64,000 bases of DNA from Hymenobacter mellowenesis (GCF_030581005.1 NZ_JAUQSX010000014.1:1-64000), one strand, 5' to 3'; numbered from the stretch's first letter, positions 22,043 to 31,549 are shown. The notes: generated by a model from the letters alone, not told the origin. Numbers and translations are program-made.

Positions 22043-24580
22043 ATGGCAAACACCACGAAGCGGTACATTATCGAAATCGAAATGGGGGCTGCTCAGCAGG
22101 CTCTTACCGATACCACAAAGAAGCTACAGGCATTTGACAAAGAGCTTGATGGGCTAGACATAGATAGCGACGCCGCGAAGAAAATCATTGCGGAAATGGG
22201 TAAGCTCGCGAAGCAAGTCGAGCAAGCTGAAGGGGAAATTGATAAATTAAGTCGAGGGCTTGATGGGCTGAAGCCGGGCACCCTTCCGGCGCTTGAAGCC
22301 GAAATTGAAGAGCTAGAAGAGACTCTTCGCCAAGCGACGCGCGGCACGGCCGAATTTGATGCGGCGCTTCTAAAGCTCGGCGATGCAAAGGGCGAGCTAA
22401 AAAAAATAGAAGACCAAATCGACGCAATTGCTGATGTAAAGCAGCATACAGGCGCATTTTTGGACTTTTCTAACGGCGTAGTTGGGGCATTTTCCGTCGC
22501 ATCAGTCGCCGCTCAGACCTGGGGCCTCTCTTCGCAAACAGTCGAGCAGTATCAAACTAAGCTGCTTTCGTGTATCACAGTGCTCGATTCAGTCGAGCAG
22601 GTAAGCAAGGCGCTGAACAGCGAAACGCTCGGTGTAGTGAAGAGCACGCTCGCCGCTGGCAAAGCGTACCTGTTCGGGGCGGAAAGCGCCAGCACGGCAA
22701 GTAAAATCACGCGCGCCGCCCTCATTTCAACGGGCATCGGCGCCATTGTCGTTTTGGTGGGCTTGCTGGCTGCCAACTTCGACAAAGTGAAAGAGGCGGG
22801 CGCAAGCATCTACGCCAAGTTTAAGCCGCAATTTGAGGCTATCAGTCGGCTAATTGGCAGCATCGTAGATGAGGCCCGAAACCTTGCCAGCGTCGTTACT
22901 TTCGGATTGATTGACTCGGCGGCTTCTCACGCAATCAAAGCAGCGCAGGAAACAGCAGATAAGCTGCTAGAAATTCAAACCCAAACACAGGAGCGAGATA
23001 TTGAGCTTCGTAAAGCGCAGGGCTTACGAACCGAACAGGAGGAGCTAACCCGGCTAGAAAACCTAGTCAAAATAGCTCGCAAAAAAGCCAAAGACGGAAG
23101 CGAAGAAAAGCTTCAGGATTTGGTTAAAGCCGAAAATGCTTTAGCAGTCCTGAAGGCTACATTCGCCACCAAAGCATACGAAGCTGAGCAGGCCGCCACC
23201 CTTGCCCGCCTAAACGCCCGCGTAGCCACAGAAACCGCCAAAGGCAAAGATTCAATCACCGCCCAACTCGCCGTAAAGCAGGAAGAGCTAATTCAACTAT
23301 TAGCAGCCGAAAACCGCAATGAGGCCGCAATTATTGCCAAGCGCGCAGAAATTGAATCAATAACCCTCGCCCACCAAAAAGCCGCAGCCGACGCGCGGCT
23401 CGCTGCTGAGTTTGAAGCCTTCAAAAAGCGCGTTACTGAGACCGACAAGCTCGAAACGCTGAGCGCGCAGGAGCGCTTGCGGCGCGACATCGCGACCGAA
23501 GAAGAGCGTCAGAAGGGCATCGCCGACCGGGGCCAACAGATGAGCACGGCTGCCGGCAAGGTAACTGAGCAGACGGCCGCTGAGATTGCCGAGCGGGTTC
23601 GCATCGCCGCGATTCCGAAGCTGAGCTTTACTGATAACGTACTCGTGAGGGTGTTCGGCGTCGCGCCTGAGCAGCTCGAAAAGACGAAGCAGCAAATCGA
23701 AGCCGCAGCGCAGGCCGTGAATCAGGCCGTCGGCCAATACTACGCCGGGGCGATGGCTGAAGCTGATGCCCGCGTCGATGAAGCGCAGCAGCGGCTTTCG
23801 CTCATCTCGCAGGCGCTCGACCAAAGCCGGCAGAAGCGCGAGGCCGACGAAGCGCAGCTCGCGTCGGCGACCGGCGCCCGGCGCGACTACCTGCTTCAGA
23901 AAATCGCGAAGGAGCGGGCCGAAGAAGAGAAGCTCAACAATGCCAAAAACAAAGCGGCCGCTGATGAGAAGAAGCGGCTGAAAGAGCAGCAGCAGCTTCA
24001 GAAGGAGTCGCAGCGCGTCTCGCTCGCCCTCACTGCGGCCCTGGCGATTCAGGCTGCCGTCGAAGCCATCGCGCAGGCTGCGGCGATTCCCTTCCCGGCC
24101 AACATTCCGGCGATTATCGTTGTCGGCGCGACGGTGGCGAGCGGCGTCTTCGCGGCGAAAGCACTCGGCAACACGTTCGCCGATGGCGGCTTCATTACCG
24201 GGCCCGGCGGGCCGCGCTCCGACGAAGTGCCGGCCCTGCTCAGTAACGGCGAGTTTGTAGTCAATGCCGACGCGACGGCCAAAAACCGGGGCTTGCTCGA
24301 AATGATGAACGCCAACAATAACCGCGTTTTGCCCCCTGGCACTTTGTCGCTGGCTGCCGGTGGCAGCGGGGGCACGTCGGCCGGCAGCTCATCGGGCGGC
24401 GCCGACTTCGGGCAGCTCATCGAGCAGGGCCGCGAGCAGCTCGACTTGATGAAGCAACTCATCGGGCACGCTGCCGAGACGGCCGCGAAGCCGCCCCTGC
24501 TCATCGGCCCGGCCGAAGCGATTGCCTTCGAAGAGCAGCGCAAGTCGGTCGAAGCTGCGAAAGCTTCGGCAGCGTGGTAA
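22043..24580 (+). CDS. Tail tape-measure protein
   Basis: This 845-residue protein has long coiled-coil regions (residues about 20-130 and 290-560). A hydrophobic segment lies at about 222-246 (LISTGIGAIVVLVGLLAANF) and a second at about 670-705. The C-terminal motif GGFITGPGGPRSDEVPALLS with NGEFVVN (about 715-742) is typical of siphophage tape-measure proteins. It sets tail length and helps DNA entry. It stands alone between two opposing or isolated lipoprotein genes, which is unusual, since tape-measure genes normally lie between tail-tube and tail-tip genes. Confidence 0.88.
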   Translation: MANTTKRYIIEIEMGAAQQALTDTTKKLQAFDKELDGLDIDSDAAKKIIAEMGKLAKQVEQAEGEIDKLSRGLDGLKPGTLPALEAEIEELEETLRQATRGTAEFDAALLKLGDAKGELKKIEDQIDAIADVKQHTGAFLDFSNGVVGAFSVASVAAQTWGLSSQTVEQYQTKLLSCITVLDSVEQVSKALNSETLGVVKSTLAAGKAYLFGAESASTASKITRAALISTGIGAIVVLVGLLAANFDKVKEAGASIYAKFKPQFEAISRLIGSIVDEARNLASVVTFGLIDSAASHAIKAAQETADKLLEIQTQTQERDIELRKAQGLRTEQEELTRLENLVKIARKKAKDGSEEKLQDLVKAENALAVLKATFATKAYEAEQAATLARLNARVATETAKGKDSITAQLAVKQEELIQLLAAENRNEAAIIAKRAEIESITLAHQKAAADARLAAEFEAFKKRVTETDKLETLSAQERLRRDIATEEERQKGIADRGQQMSTAAGKVTEQTAAEIAERVRIAAIPKLSFTDNVLVRVFGVAPEQLEKTKQQIEAAAQAVNQAVGQYYAGAMAEADARVDEAQQRLSLISQALDQSRQKREADEAQLASATGARRDYLLQKIAKERAEEEKLNNAKNKAAADEKKRLKEQQQLQKESQRVSLALTAALAIQAAVEAIAQAAAIPFPANIPAIIVVGATVASGVFAAKALGNTFADGGFITGPGGPRSDEVPALLSNGEFVVNADATAKNRGLLEMMNANNNRVLPPGTLSLAAGGSGGTSAGSSSGGADFGQLIEQGREQLDLMKQLIGHAAETAAKPPLLIGPAEAIAFEEQRKSVEAAKASAAW

Positions 24581-24583
24581 ACG

Positions 24584-24616
24584 AAAAGCCCCGGCCGGTT
24601 GGTCGGGGCTTTTTTG
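24584..24616 (+). terminator. Terminator of the tape-measure gene
   Basis: AAAAGCCCCGGCC and GGTCGGGGCTTTTTT form a strong stem with a T run. The following 195 bases to the lipoprotein gene hold no convincing gene. Confidence 0.8.
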
Positions 24617-24811
24617 ATGGGAGGAAAACAGGTCGGGGTATTATATCTTCGATTGAGGTTCCTGCCTTGCGGCAAACGGCCAATTGTCCTGCATCCGCTT
24701 AATCATGCAATACCAAAGGGATTGGGCGGCTTCGAGCGTGGCACGACCTGTTTTCTGATGCTAATATACGAAAAGCCCTGCTTAGTTGGCCGAACTACTG
24801 TCTCATTATTT

Positions 24812-25315
24812 TCATAGCGAGTAGGGCTTCACGGCGCCGGCCTGGCTGACGAAGAAAGCGGCCGTATCTAATTCGAGCCCGCCCGTTTTATTCTTCGCCC
24901 GGTAAACGTGGTGCAACAGCGTGCCGAGTCGCGTCGAGTCGGTCGAATCGCGCAGCTTCGTCGCGATAGTCCTGAGCGAGTCGCTGCGGCGCGTGCAATC
25001 CTGATAATACTTTTTGAAGTGAGCCACGTCGGCCGGGGCGAAATTCTGCTCTAAGGCCGTTTTATACTTCTCGTAAGCACTGACCTGAAACTTCCGGTCG
25101 GATTCGTAGGCGCGCAGGGCGGCGACGGCTTGCTCAGCGTCGGCGTGCCGCTGCCGGAAGGGCTCGGCTTGCCAGCTCACCGGCTCGTAGCTCTTCGGGT
25201 CGCCGAGGTGCTGCTTCAGGTAGTCGGCCGCAGCCGCGCGGTCGGGCGACTGCTCAGCCGCCGTCGAGCAGCTCGCGAGGGCAGCGGCGAGCACCAGGGG
25301 GAAAAGGGCTTTCAT
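24812..25315 (-). CDS. Small lipoprotein, paralogue of 21559-21963
   Basis: This 167-residue protein has a signal peptide ending in LAAALASC, with the lipidated Cys at residue 16. YLKQHLGDPKSYEPVSWQAE and HVYRAKNKTGGLEL match the lipoprotein at 21559. An insertion of about 50 helical residues (ALEQNFAPADVAHFKKYYQD) separates the two conserved blocks. It is transcribed against all surrounding structural genes, which is typical of prophage morons expressed from the lysogen. Confidence 0.78.
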   Translation of the reverse strand: MKALFPLVLAAALASCSTAAEQSPDRAAAADYLKQHLGDPKSYEPVSWQAEPFRQRHADAEQAVAALRAYESDRKFQVSAYEKYKTALEQNFAPADVAHFKKYYQDCTRRSDSLRTIATKLRDSTDSTRLGTLLHHVYRAKNKTGGLELDTAAFFVSQAGAVKPYSL

Positions 25316-25354
25316 GGGTTGAAATGCAGAAAGTGGGGAAGTGAGGCGGCGAAA

Positions 25355-25389
25355 ATAGCCACAAAACGGGGGCGCCTCATTTCTTAGTC
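25355..25389 (+). promoter_or_regulatory. Phage late-expression element, copy C
   Basis: AATAGCCACAAAAC, a GC-rich segment and CTCATTTCTTAG lie 2 bases before ATG 25390. It heads the head-gene block. It matches copies A and B at nearly every base of the two conserved boxes. Confidence 0.65.
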
Positions 25390-26850
25390 ATGCCCTCGCA
25401 GAAAACACCGAAGCGCTTCGCCGTCACTTTAGACCCTACCGACACCGGCAAGGGCATGAAGTTGGTCTCGTTAGTGAAGACGCCCGCCATCGGGCAAGGT
25501 TGGGTAGCACTCGCTTCAGATGAGCATCAGCCAGTGAAGCGAGTGCACCTGAGCGCGGCTGCGACCGGCGAAGCGAAGCAGGTGCTTACGGGCCCGCTGC
25601 TCATTCCCGACCTGCCGATTCTGCGAATCGACGAAAACGGCGAAGAGTTTTACATCAGCTTCAGCGCCGAGCAGATTGAAATAATCGCTCATCAATTCAT
25701 GGCCGAAGCGAAGGGGCTCGCCCTGAGCAATCAGAATCACGCCGACGCCCTCGAAGGCAATCAGATTCGCGAGCTGTGGCTCATGCTCGACGGCAAGCTC
25801 GACAAAGCAGCTGCGCTCGGCTTCGACCTGCCGGCCGGCACGCTGATGGCGTCGATGAAGGTCGCCGACTCCGATTTCTGGAAAAATGAGGTCGAAACGG
25901 GCAATGTGACGGGCTTTTCAATCGAAGGATTATTCGATTTCAGTGAGCTAAAACTTCAGGCGGCGAGTGCCGCCCCTAAAAAACGTATGAGTTTCAAATC
26001 TGTAGTTCTGAGCGCCATCGCGCGCCTTTCCGCTGCCCTTTCCCTCGCTTCCGTCGAGCTTGATGACAGCACTGAGCTCGAAGTCGATGACGCGACCGGC
26101 GCCGTTTACGCGCTGAAAGAAGACGGCACGCGCGGCGAAGCCTATCCTGATGGCACCTATAAGCTGAAAGACGGCACCGCCTTCGAAGTGAAGGACGGCA
26201 AGCACGTCGGGCACAAAGCCCCCGAAGCCGAGAAACCGGCTGAAGAGAAGCTCGCCGAAGAGAAGCCAGTCGATAACAAATCAGCCGTAGCTCCCGAAGC
26301 AGCCGCTGAAGTCGAGAAACTGCTCGGCAGCATCGAGACCGAAATCGCCGACGTGCGCAAGCTGCTCAAAGGTGAGAAGCCGGCCGAAGAGAAGCCTAAA
26401 ACCGATGACAAAGCCGGCGACACGAAGCTCAGCGCTGCCGTGCGGGCTCGCGCCGAAAAAGACCCGGTGAAGCTGGCTGCTATCGAGTTGGCGCTTCAGA
26501 CGGTCGAAATGGCTGACGGCTCATCGGTGAACTACAACCCGATTACGCGCTCGCTCACCGACTCGACCGGCGCCCTACTCAAAACGGGCTACTACGCCTG
26601 CGCTGATGGCAATTATTTCAAGGTTTCGACCGACCAGTACACTTACGAAATCGACGCCGAGACCTACGCGAAGGCTACGACGCAGCTCAGCGCCGTCGAG
26701 TTGGAATTGAGCGAACTGAAGAGGACGAAGCCGGCCGGCTCGCGCATCAAGCTCGGCGAACAGACTACCGAAAATCAGGCTGATTTGCCAGCGTGGAAAG
26801 TGCAGCTCAACGCTGCTCGCGCCAAGCAAAAAGCCCAAATCGGCCAATAA
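25390..26850 (+). CDS. XkdF-like prohead protease with fused scaffold-like region
   Basis: This 486-residue protein starts with about 190 residues resembling phage serine proteases of the XkdF type (TGKGMKLVSLVKTPAIGQGW, IIAHQFMAEAKG, GTLMASMKVAD, FSIEGLFDF). The middle is a small beta domain (about 225-275) and an acidic, Lys/Glu-rich stretch (about 275-350) typical of scaffolds. A further beta domain and a helical C-terminus follow. It would cleave scaffold during capsid maturation. An internal ATG at 25987 could give a separate scaffold product. The capsid gene follows. Confidence 0.8.
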   Translation: MPSQKTPKRFAVTLDPTDTGKGMKLVSLVKTPAIGQGWVALASDEHQPVKRVHLSAAATGEAKQVLTGPLLIPDLPILRIDENGEEFYISFSAEQIEIIAHQFMAEAKGLALSNQNHADALEGNQIRELWLMLDGKLDKAAALGFDLPAGTLMASMKVADSDFWKNEVETGNVTGFSIEGLFDFSELKLQAASAAPKKRMSFKSVVLSAIARLSAALSLASVELDDSTELEVDDATGAVYALKEDGTRGEAYPDGTYKLKDGTAFEVKDGKHVGHKAPEAEKPAEEKLAEEKPVDNKSAVAPEAAAEVEKLLGSIETEIADVRKLLKGEKPAEEKPKTDDKAGDTKLSAAVRARAEKDPVKLAAIELALQTVEMADGSSVNYNPITRSLTDSTGALLKTGYYACADGNYFKVSTDQYTYEIDAETYAKATTQLSAVELELSELKRTKPAGSRIKLGEQTTENQADLPAWKVQLNAARAKQKAQIGQ

Positions 26851-26906
26851 TTCACCCGTTTACTCACTCCAAAGCCGCCCGGTGAACGGGCACAAAAAAC
26901 CCAATT

Positions 26907-27911
26907 ATGGTTTACTCTCCTATTTTTTATCAGGGCGACGTCGCGCAGGAAATTCATTCCGCAGTCATCGCTTCGAATCGCACCTCGACGCGCAAACTGC
27001 TGCGCCTCGAAGATGACATCAAATATCAGCGCGTGCTGACAAGCATTTCGGGCGAACTGGCTTGGCAGGAGTACAAAGAGCAGATTCGCGAGGCTGATAT
27101 TCCCGGCCTGGCTGCTGTCAATAACTGGAAAATGGGCGACCGCCTGCTCACGCCGGCCCGCCTGATGGCTTTCGACAATATCACGCTGTCGCAGCTGCTC
27201 AAAACCCGCTACGCTGCCGACATGGCGGCCGGCGCCGTGAATATCGGCTCGACGCCCTTCGAAAACCAGGCGACCGGCCACCTTGTACCGCGCCTGGGCA
27301 AGAGCTACGAGAAGCTGCTTTACACCAGCATCACGGCAGCCACGAAAGCCAGCATCGCCGCGAGCAACGTGCCGACCGCTTCGCAAAAAGCGTGGGCCGC
27401 TGCTCAGACGCCTTTCCTGTTCGATGGCATCGTTGCGAACCTCATCAAAGCCGGCATCGAAAATCCTGACGACACAGTGAAGGCCGTGACTTCGACTACC
27501 GTGACCGGCTCGAATGTTGGCGCCGAGTACGCCAAGATTTACGCCCAAATCGATGAAGAAGAGCTCGAAGACGGCAGCGTAGTTATCTACTCGCCTTTGG
27601 CCGACATGAAGACTATCACGGCTGCGAACCAGCTGAAAGAATTCAAGGACACGTTCCAAGTCATCGGCACCGGCAAGGACATGACCGTGACTTATAATAA
27701 CGTGCCGGTTGAATTCGTGCCGACCCCGGCCCGCTTCGCTGGCTACGGCGGCGAGACCGGCGACTTCGTGCACGGCACCGACCTCACCTCTGACCTGACT
27801 TCTTTCAAGTTGGACAAAGTGAACGCGATGAGCGAAGACCTCTTTTTCAAGTTGGTCGCCACGGCTTGCACCACGACGCTCGACACCTACAAAAAGGTGC
27901 TCTACCTGTAA
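26907..27911 (+). CDS. Major capsid protein
   Basis: This 334-residue protein lies directly after the protease. It has an N-terminal helical part, a core with RLLTPARLMAFDNITLSQLL, and a beta-rich C-terminus with FVPTPARFAGYGGETGDFVH. The size and position match HK97-fold capsid proteins of Bacteroidota phages. The start context has the A-rich spacer usual in this phylum. Apart from context, no catalytic motif is expected. Confidence 0.78.
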   Translation: MVYSPIFYQGDVAQEIHSAVIASNRTSTRKLLRLEDDIKYQRVLTSISGELAWQEYKEQIREADIPGLAAVNNWKMGDRLLTPARLMAFDNITLSQLLKTRYAADMAAGAVNIGSTPFENQATGHLVPRLGKSYEKLLYTSITAATKASIAASNVPTASQKAWAAAQTPFLFDGIVANLIKAGIENPDDTVKAVTSTTVTGSNVGAEYAKIYAQIDEEELEDGSVVIYSPLADMKTITAANQLKEFKDTFQVIGTGKDMTVTYNNVPVEFVPTPARFAGYGGETGDFVHGTDLTSDLTSFKLDKVNAMSEDLFFKLVATACTTTLDTYKKVLYL

Positions 27912-27974
27912 TCAACCCGCTGAAAGGGGGCCGCGCGTTGCGGCCCCCTCGAAGCATTTCACTCGATTAAGAGC

Positions 27975-28295
27975 GTGAATAAAAAACAAAGAGAAGCCGC
28001 AGCCGCCCTCGCCGCTGCTGGCACCCCTGGCACTCCCGAAGCCCCGGCTGCTGACTCGACGCCCGGCGCTGAGCAGGGCAGTTCGACCGACGCTGCCGAC
28101 GATGACGCTGCCGACGATGCCGCCGACGATGCCGAAGCGGAAGCGGAAGCCATCGGCGCCGAAGCAATCGAGCTGATGACTCGCTTCGGGCTGAAGCGCT
28201 GCGCCATCGACCGCGAGCGCTCGATTCACTTCGACACGAAGCACATCGAGTCCCTTCAGGCATCGGGCGTCGAGCTTCTCATCATCGAGCGCTAA
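27975..28295 (+). CDS. Small phage protein with acidic low-complexity N-terminus
   Basis: This 106-residue protein starts at GTG 27975. Residues 10-60 are Ala/Asp/Glu-rich low complexity, and the rest (ELMTRFGLKRCAIDRERSIH, then GVELLIIER) is a small globular domain. It lies between the capsid and tube-like genes, where head decoration or head-completion genes are usual. No firm family is seen. Confidence 0.6.
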   Translation: MNKKQREAAAALAAAGTPGTPEAPAADSTPGAEQGSSTDAADDDAADDAADDAEAEAEAIGAEAIELMTRFGLKRCAIDRERSIHFDTKHIESLQASGVELLIIER

Positions 28296-28352
28296 GCTGA
28301 AGCGTCGCCGCTCAGTCAGCTCAATACTTCACTTATAAGTTAAGCCCGCCTT

Positions 28353-28889
28353 ATGGCCTCCAAACTCAATAAAAGCATCAGAAAAACGCAGCAGTACGCC
28401 ATTGGCGGTATTGCTGTCGTGCTGGGCTTCGACACTCACTTGCCGAACGGCCTCAACACCCTCGAAATCGTTCGCACTTCTATCGATGCGCCGATTACGG
28501 GCCTGACGCTCGACCCCGATACCGAAGTCATTCGCCTCGAATTCGAAGAGAATGAGGCGCTCTTTTCGGATAACACGGTTATCGGCGCCAACCGCTTCCC
28601 GAAGCATCAGCTCGGCATGAAGTTCAGCGGCCGCGATGACGAAAAGAATGCCATCATCAAGGCGATGGACTTGAACCGGGGCACCTACATCGCCAAGCTT
28701 ACGACCGGCCAAATCGTGCTGCTCGGCGGCGTGAACGGCCTCACCAGCGAAAAGAGCGATTCGGGTGCCGGCGCCAAAAATGAGGACTTCAACGGTTACG
28801 ACGTGCTGCTCGGCGGCGCTGAGCTCGAAAAAGCTCCCATCGTGCCGGCTGCCGTCTTCGCGACCCTGGCTGCCCGCGTCGCCGCTTAA
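28353..28889 (+). CDS. Probable major tail tube protein
   Basis: This 178-residue protein is beta-rich, with GLTLDPDTEVIRLEFEENEA and MKFSGRDDEKNAIIKAM, and a C-terminal Ala-rich tail. The size, acidic loops and position in the structural block fit a siphophage tail tube or a decoration protein. The following gene is of similar size. The assignment is contextual. Confidence 0.55.
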   Translation: MASKLNKSIRKTQQYAIGGIAVVLGFDTHLPNGLNTLEIVRTSIDAPITGLTLDPDTEVIRLEFEENEALFSDNTVIGANRFPKHQLGMKFSGRDDEKNAIIKAMDLNRGTYIAKLTTGQIVLLGGVNGLTSEKSDSGAGAKNEDFNGYDVLLGGAELEKAPIVPAAVFATLAARVAA

Positions 28890-28916
28890 TTCCTTTCCTG
28901 CCTCTATTCGATTCCT

Positions 28917-29447
28917 GTGCTCTATCCTGTGCCCTCGCCTGCTAACGGCGTCACGCTTGCCGGACTTCGCGCCCTGCTGCTGGCTCCCTGGCAGGCGGGG
29001 GCTACTTATTCGTATCTGTCGGCCGCAAAATCGACTGTGACGGGCTTCGCCGGTCTTACCGGCTGGCAGCGCATCGAAGCCCCGCTCGACGGCTCGCAGT
29101 TCGGCGAAGCCATCAGCAAGGGCAAAAACGGGCGCGTTTCGGCGCAGTCGATTTCGATTGTGCTCGCCGGCCTGGCTGCGCCGCAGCGCACGGCCGTCGA
29201 GTCGCTCATCGAAGCCGGGCCGATTGTGGCCCTGTGCCAAGACTTCCGGCTTCAATGGTGGCTTTACGGGCAGGATTTCGGCTTAGTGGTGCCGACCGTC
29301 GCCAACACTTCCGGCCCGTTTCGCGGCGACTCGACGCAGAGCATCGCCATCAGCGGCACGCAGCGCAGCGCAGCTCGGCTCATCGCGCAGTCGCGCATTA
29401 ATCTTCTCTACAACCGCGCGACCGTGTTCGCGCAAGCACCGGCTTAA
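28917..29447 (+). CDS. Phage structural protein, tube- or adaptor-like
   Basis: This 176-residue protein uses GTG 28917 as start; no ATG is available upstream. It has GWQRIEAPLDGSQFGEAISK and a C-terminal FRGDSTQSIAISGTQRSAARL. It is short, mixed alpha/beta and directly upstream of the portal gene (2 bases). A virion role is likely; the exact part is unknown. Confidence 0.55.
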   Translation: MLYPVPSPANGVTLAGLRALLLAPWQAGATYSYLSAAKSTVTGFAGLTGWQRIEAPLDGSQFGEAISKGKNGRVSAQSISIVLAGLAAPQRTAVESLIEAGPIVALCQDFRLQWWLYGQDFGLVVPTVANTSGPFRGDSTQSIAISGTQRSAARLIAQSRINLLYNRATVFAQAPA

Positions 29448-29449
29448 TA

Positions 29450-30955
29450 ATGGAAGTTCAGAGCATCGCGCTACAACTCGCGGCCGTCGAAGTGCCCAAA
29501 CCTGCGAAGGGCACTTCGACCGTCGGCATGCCCATTTTTTGGGGCGCGCGTCACTCGTTTATGAGCAAGCTGAAGCAGCTCATTCGCAACAGCCCGACCG
29601 CTTCGGCGATGTTGGGCCGTAAGGCGTCGCTAGTGGCCGGGCAGGGCTTCCGCGTCGATGAAAAAGCGCTGCCGACGCTGGCGAAGTTCCTGAAAAAAGT
29701 CGCGAGCGAGGGCCAGTATAAAACCGCGAAGAAGCTGCTGAAGCGCATCGGAAAGGATTACGCCGAATTTGAGGGCGTCGCGCTTCAGGTTGTTTGGGCC
29801 GAAGACCGCAAGCACATCGCCGAGCTTTATTTTCAGCGATTCGACACCGTTGCGCCTGGCGCAATGGATGAAGACGAAGTAATAAACGAGTATTATCTCT
29901 GTCGTGATTGGAGCAACACGCAGCGATACAAGGTGAAGCGGCTGCCGGCCTTCAACCCCGAAAAAGCAGCCAGCGCCGACGCAAAAGAGCGCGAGGAAAA
30001 CGCAGTTCAGCTCGCCGTTTTCTTCGACGGCGACGAATACTTTCCCGACCTGAGCATTCAGGCCGGGCTTAACTACATGGAAGCCGAAGGGCTGCTCGGC
30101 CGATTCCACCCGAACAACATTTCGAATAAGTTTTCGCTCGGCAGCATCTTCACCGTGCTAAATGGCCCGGTCGATAAGCAGAGCGAAGACGGCAAAACCA
30201 TCATCACAGCCGCCGAGCAGCAGCGCGCTTTCGTGAAAAAGCTGAAGGACACCTTCACCGGGCCCGAAGCCGAGCAGCTGCTCGTTTTGTTCGGCGAAGG
30301 CGGGCCCGGCAAGGCTGAAGACCTCGCACAGTTGCAGAGCTACACGCCCGGCACGAATGAAACGCTTTATGAGTCGCTGAGCAAGATGTTTCAGCAAGCC
30401 ATTCTGAGCGCCGGGGGCGTGACCTCGCCCGAAGTGGTGGGCTTGCCGTCGGTCGGTGGCCTGGGTGGCGACGGTGGCAAATTGGTCGAAGCGTATCAGC
30501 TCTATTATAATACGGTATGCCGGCCGGCGCAGCTCAGCTTGCTCGAATTCTTCAAAGAGCTGTTTGCCTTCGTTCCCGATACCAGCTTCGAAGATGAGCC
30601 CGACGGCGAGCCTTGGCTCGACATCACGACGACACTGCCGGCGCGCGTGACCTTCACCGAAGACGGGCTCTTTCAGATTTGCTCAGATGCCGAGCTGCGC
30701 GAAATGATTGATTTGCCGGCGACGCCTGCCGAGCCCGAAGCGAAGCCCGGCGCCGCTGAAGTGAAGCAGCTCACGCCTGAGCAGAAGGCCTTAACCAGTT
30801 CGCCGGCCGGTCAGTCGAGCATCGACGCGATGCTCGCGGCCCTGACGCGCGGCGAGGCGACGCCCGAAAGCTGCCGGGCCCGTTTGGTGCTCTTTTACGG
30901 CCTGAGCGAAGCCGATGCCCTGCTCATCGTGCCAGCGCAAGCCCTCGCCGCTTAA
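29450..30955 (+). CDS. Phage portal protein
   Basis: This 501-residue protein has the usual portal start with basic helices (RNSPTASAMLGRKASLVAGQ). The wing/stem region includes YAEFEGVALQVVWAEDRK and LYFQRFDTVAPGAMDEDEV, then FHPNNISNKFSLGSI, and the long helix that ends in VCRPAQLSLLEFFKELF. It forms the dodecameric DNA channel at one capsid vertex. Finding it after the capsid gene, and not before the protease, is an unusual order. Confidence 0.75.
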   Translation: MEVQSIALQLAAVEVPKPAKGTSTVGMPIFWGARHSFMSKLKQLIRNSPTASAMLGRKASLVAGQGFRVDEKALPTLAKFLKKVASEGQYKTAKKLLKRIGKDYAEFEGVALQVVWAEDRKHIAELYFQRFDTVAPGAMDEDEVINEYYLCRDWSNTQRYKVKRLPAFNPEKAASADAKEREENAVQLAVFFDGDEYFPDLSIQAGLNYMEAEGLLGRFHPNNISNKFSLGSIFTVLNGPVDKQSEDGKTIITAAEQQRAFVKKLKDTFTGPEAEQLLVLFGEGGPGKAEDLAQLQSYTPGTNETLYESLSKMFQQAILSAGGVTSPEVVGLPSVGGLGGDGGKLVEAYQLYYNTVCRPAQLSLLEFFKELFAFVPDTSFEDEPDGEPWLDITTTLPARVTFTEDGLFQICSDAELREMIDLPATPAEPEAKPGAAEVKQLTPEQKALTSSPAGQSSIDAMLAALTRGEATPESCRARLVLFYGLSEADALLIVPAQALAA

Positions 30956-30967
30956 TCGACCGGGCCA

Positions 30968-31549
30968 ATGCTGACACTCGAAAGGATTGCTGAAGCCTAT
31001 GAGCGCGGCGACTCGAAAGAGTTGCTGCGCCTGGCTGCTTACTCTGAAAGCCAGTTTCTGTTTTACACGAATCAGGTGCCCGTCATCTTCGCTTTTGTCT
31101 ATGCCGACAATGCGAAGAATAAGGAGCTGAAGCGCGTCGGCCGCAGTTCGGGCTTCCGGCAGGGCGTTCGAAATCTGAATTTCGTACCGGCCGCGCAGCA
31201 CCCGACTACCCCCGGCAGCCGTGACGCCCGCCCGGCCCGCGTGTATTACGACCTGGGCCGGCAGCAGTGGCGCTCATTCAGAAAAGGCAACCTGCGCAGC
31301 ATTACAGCTTTTTGGTCGGTTGAGCTGGGCCGCTTTGTCGATACGCCCGAAGAAGCCGGCATCGAGCGCGGAAAGGAATTCGACGCCGCGCCCGACCGGC
31401 CGGCCGAAATCAACGAAGCCCGCGCCGCGCGCAACGCCCGGCGCGCAGCCACCAAAAAGACCCGGCTCAGCGCTGCTCGCGCCGGGCGCCTTTCCCTCAC
31501 TGCCGGCCGCACGCAGCGCGTCGCCGCTCGCCAATTACGCAGAATATGA
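30968..31549 (+). CDS. Phage protein with SH3-like barrel signature
   Basis: In this 193-residue basic protein, residues about 45-115 contain YYDLGRQQWRSFRKGNLRSI. This resembles the YDLxxxxWRSFRxxxL signature of small SH3-like barrel proteins found in Bacteroidota phages. The C-terminal 60 residues are Arg/Ala-rich and probably disordered. Its stop overlaps the next start (ATGA). Confidence 0.55.
   Translation: MLTLERIAEAYERGDSKELLRLAAYSESQFLFYTNQVPVIFAFVYADNAKNKELKRVGRSSGFRQGVRNLNFVPAAQHPTTPGSRDARPARVYYDLGRQQWRSFRKGNLRSITAFWSVELGRFVDTPEEAGIERGKEFDAAPDRPAEINEARAARNARRAATKKTRLSAARAGRLSLTAGRTQRVAARQLRRI

Noticed and set aside
24640..24760. Leftward protein-like fragment (ATLEAAQSLWYCMIKRMQDN)
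   Set aside because: It is open for only about 39 codons, has no start codon and is bounded by a stop. It may be a relic but cannot be supported as a gene.
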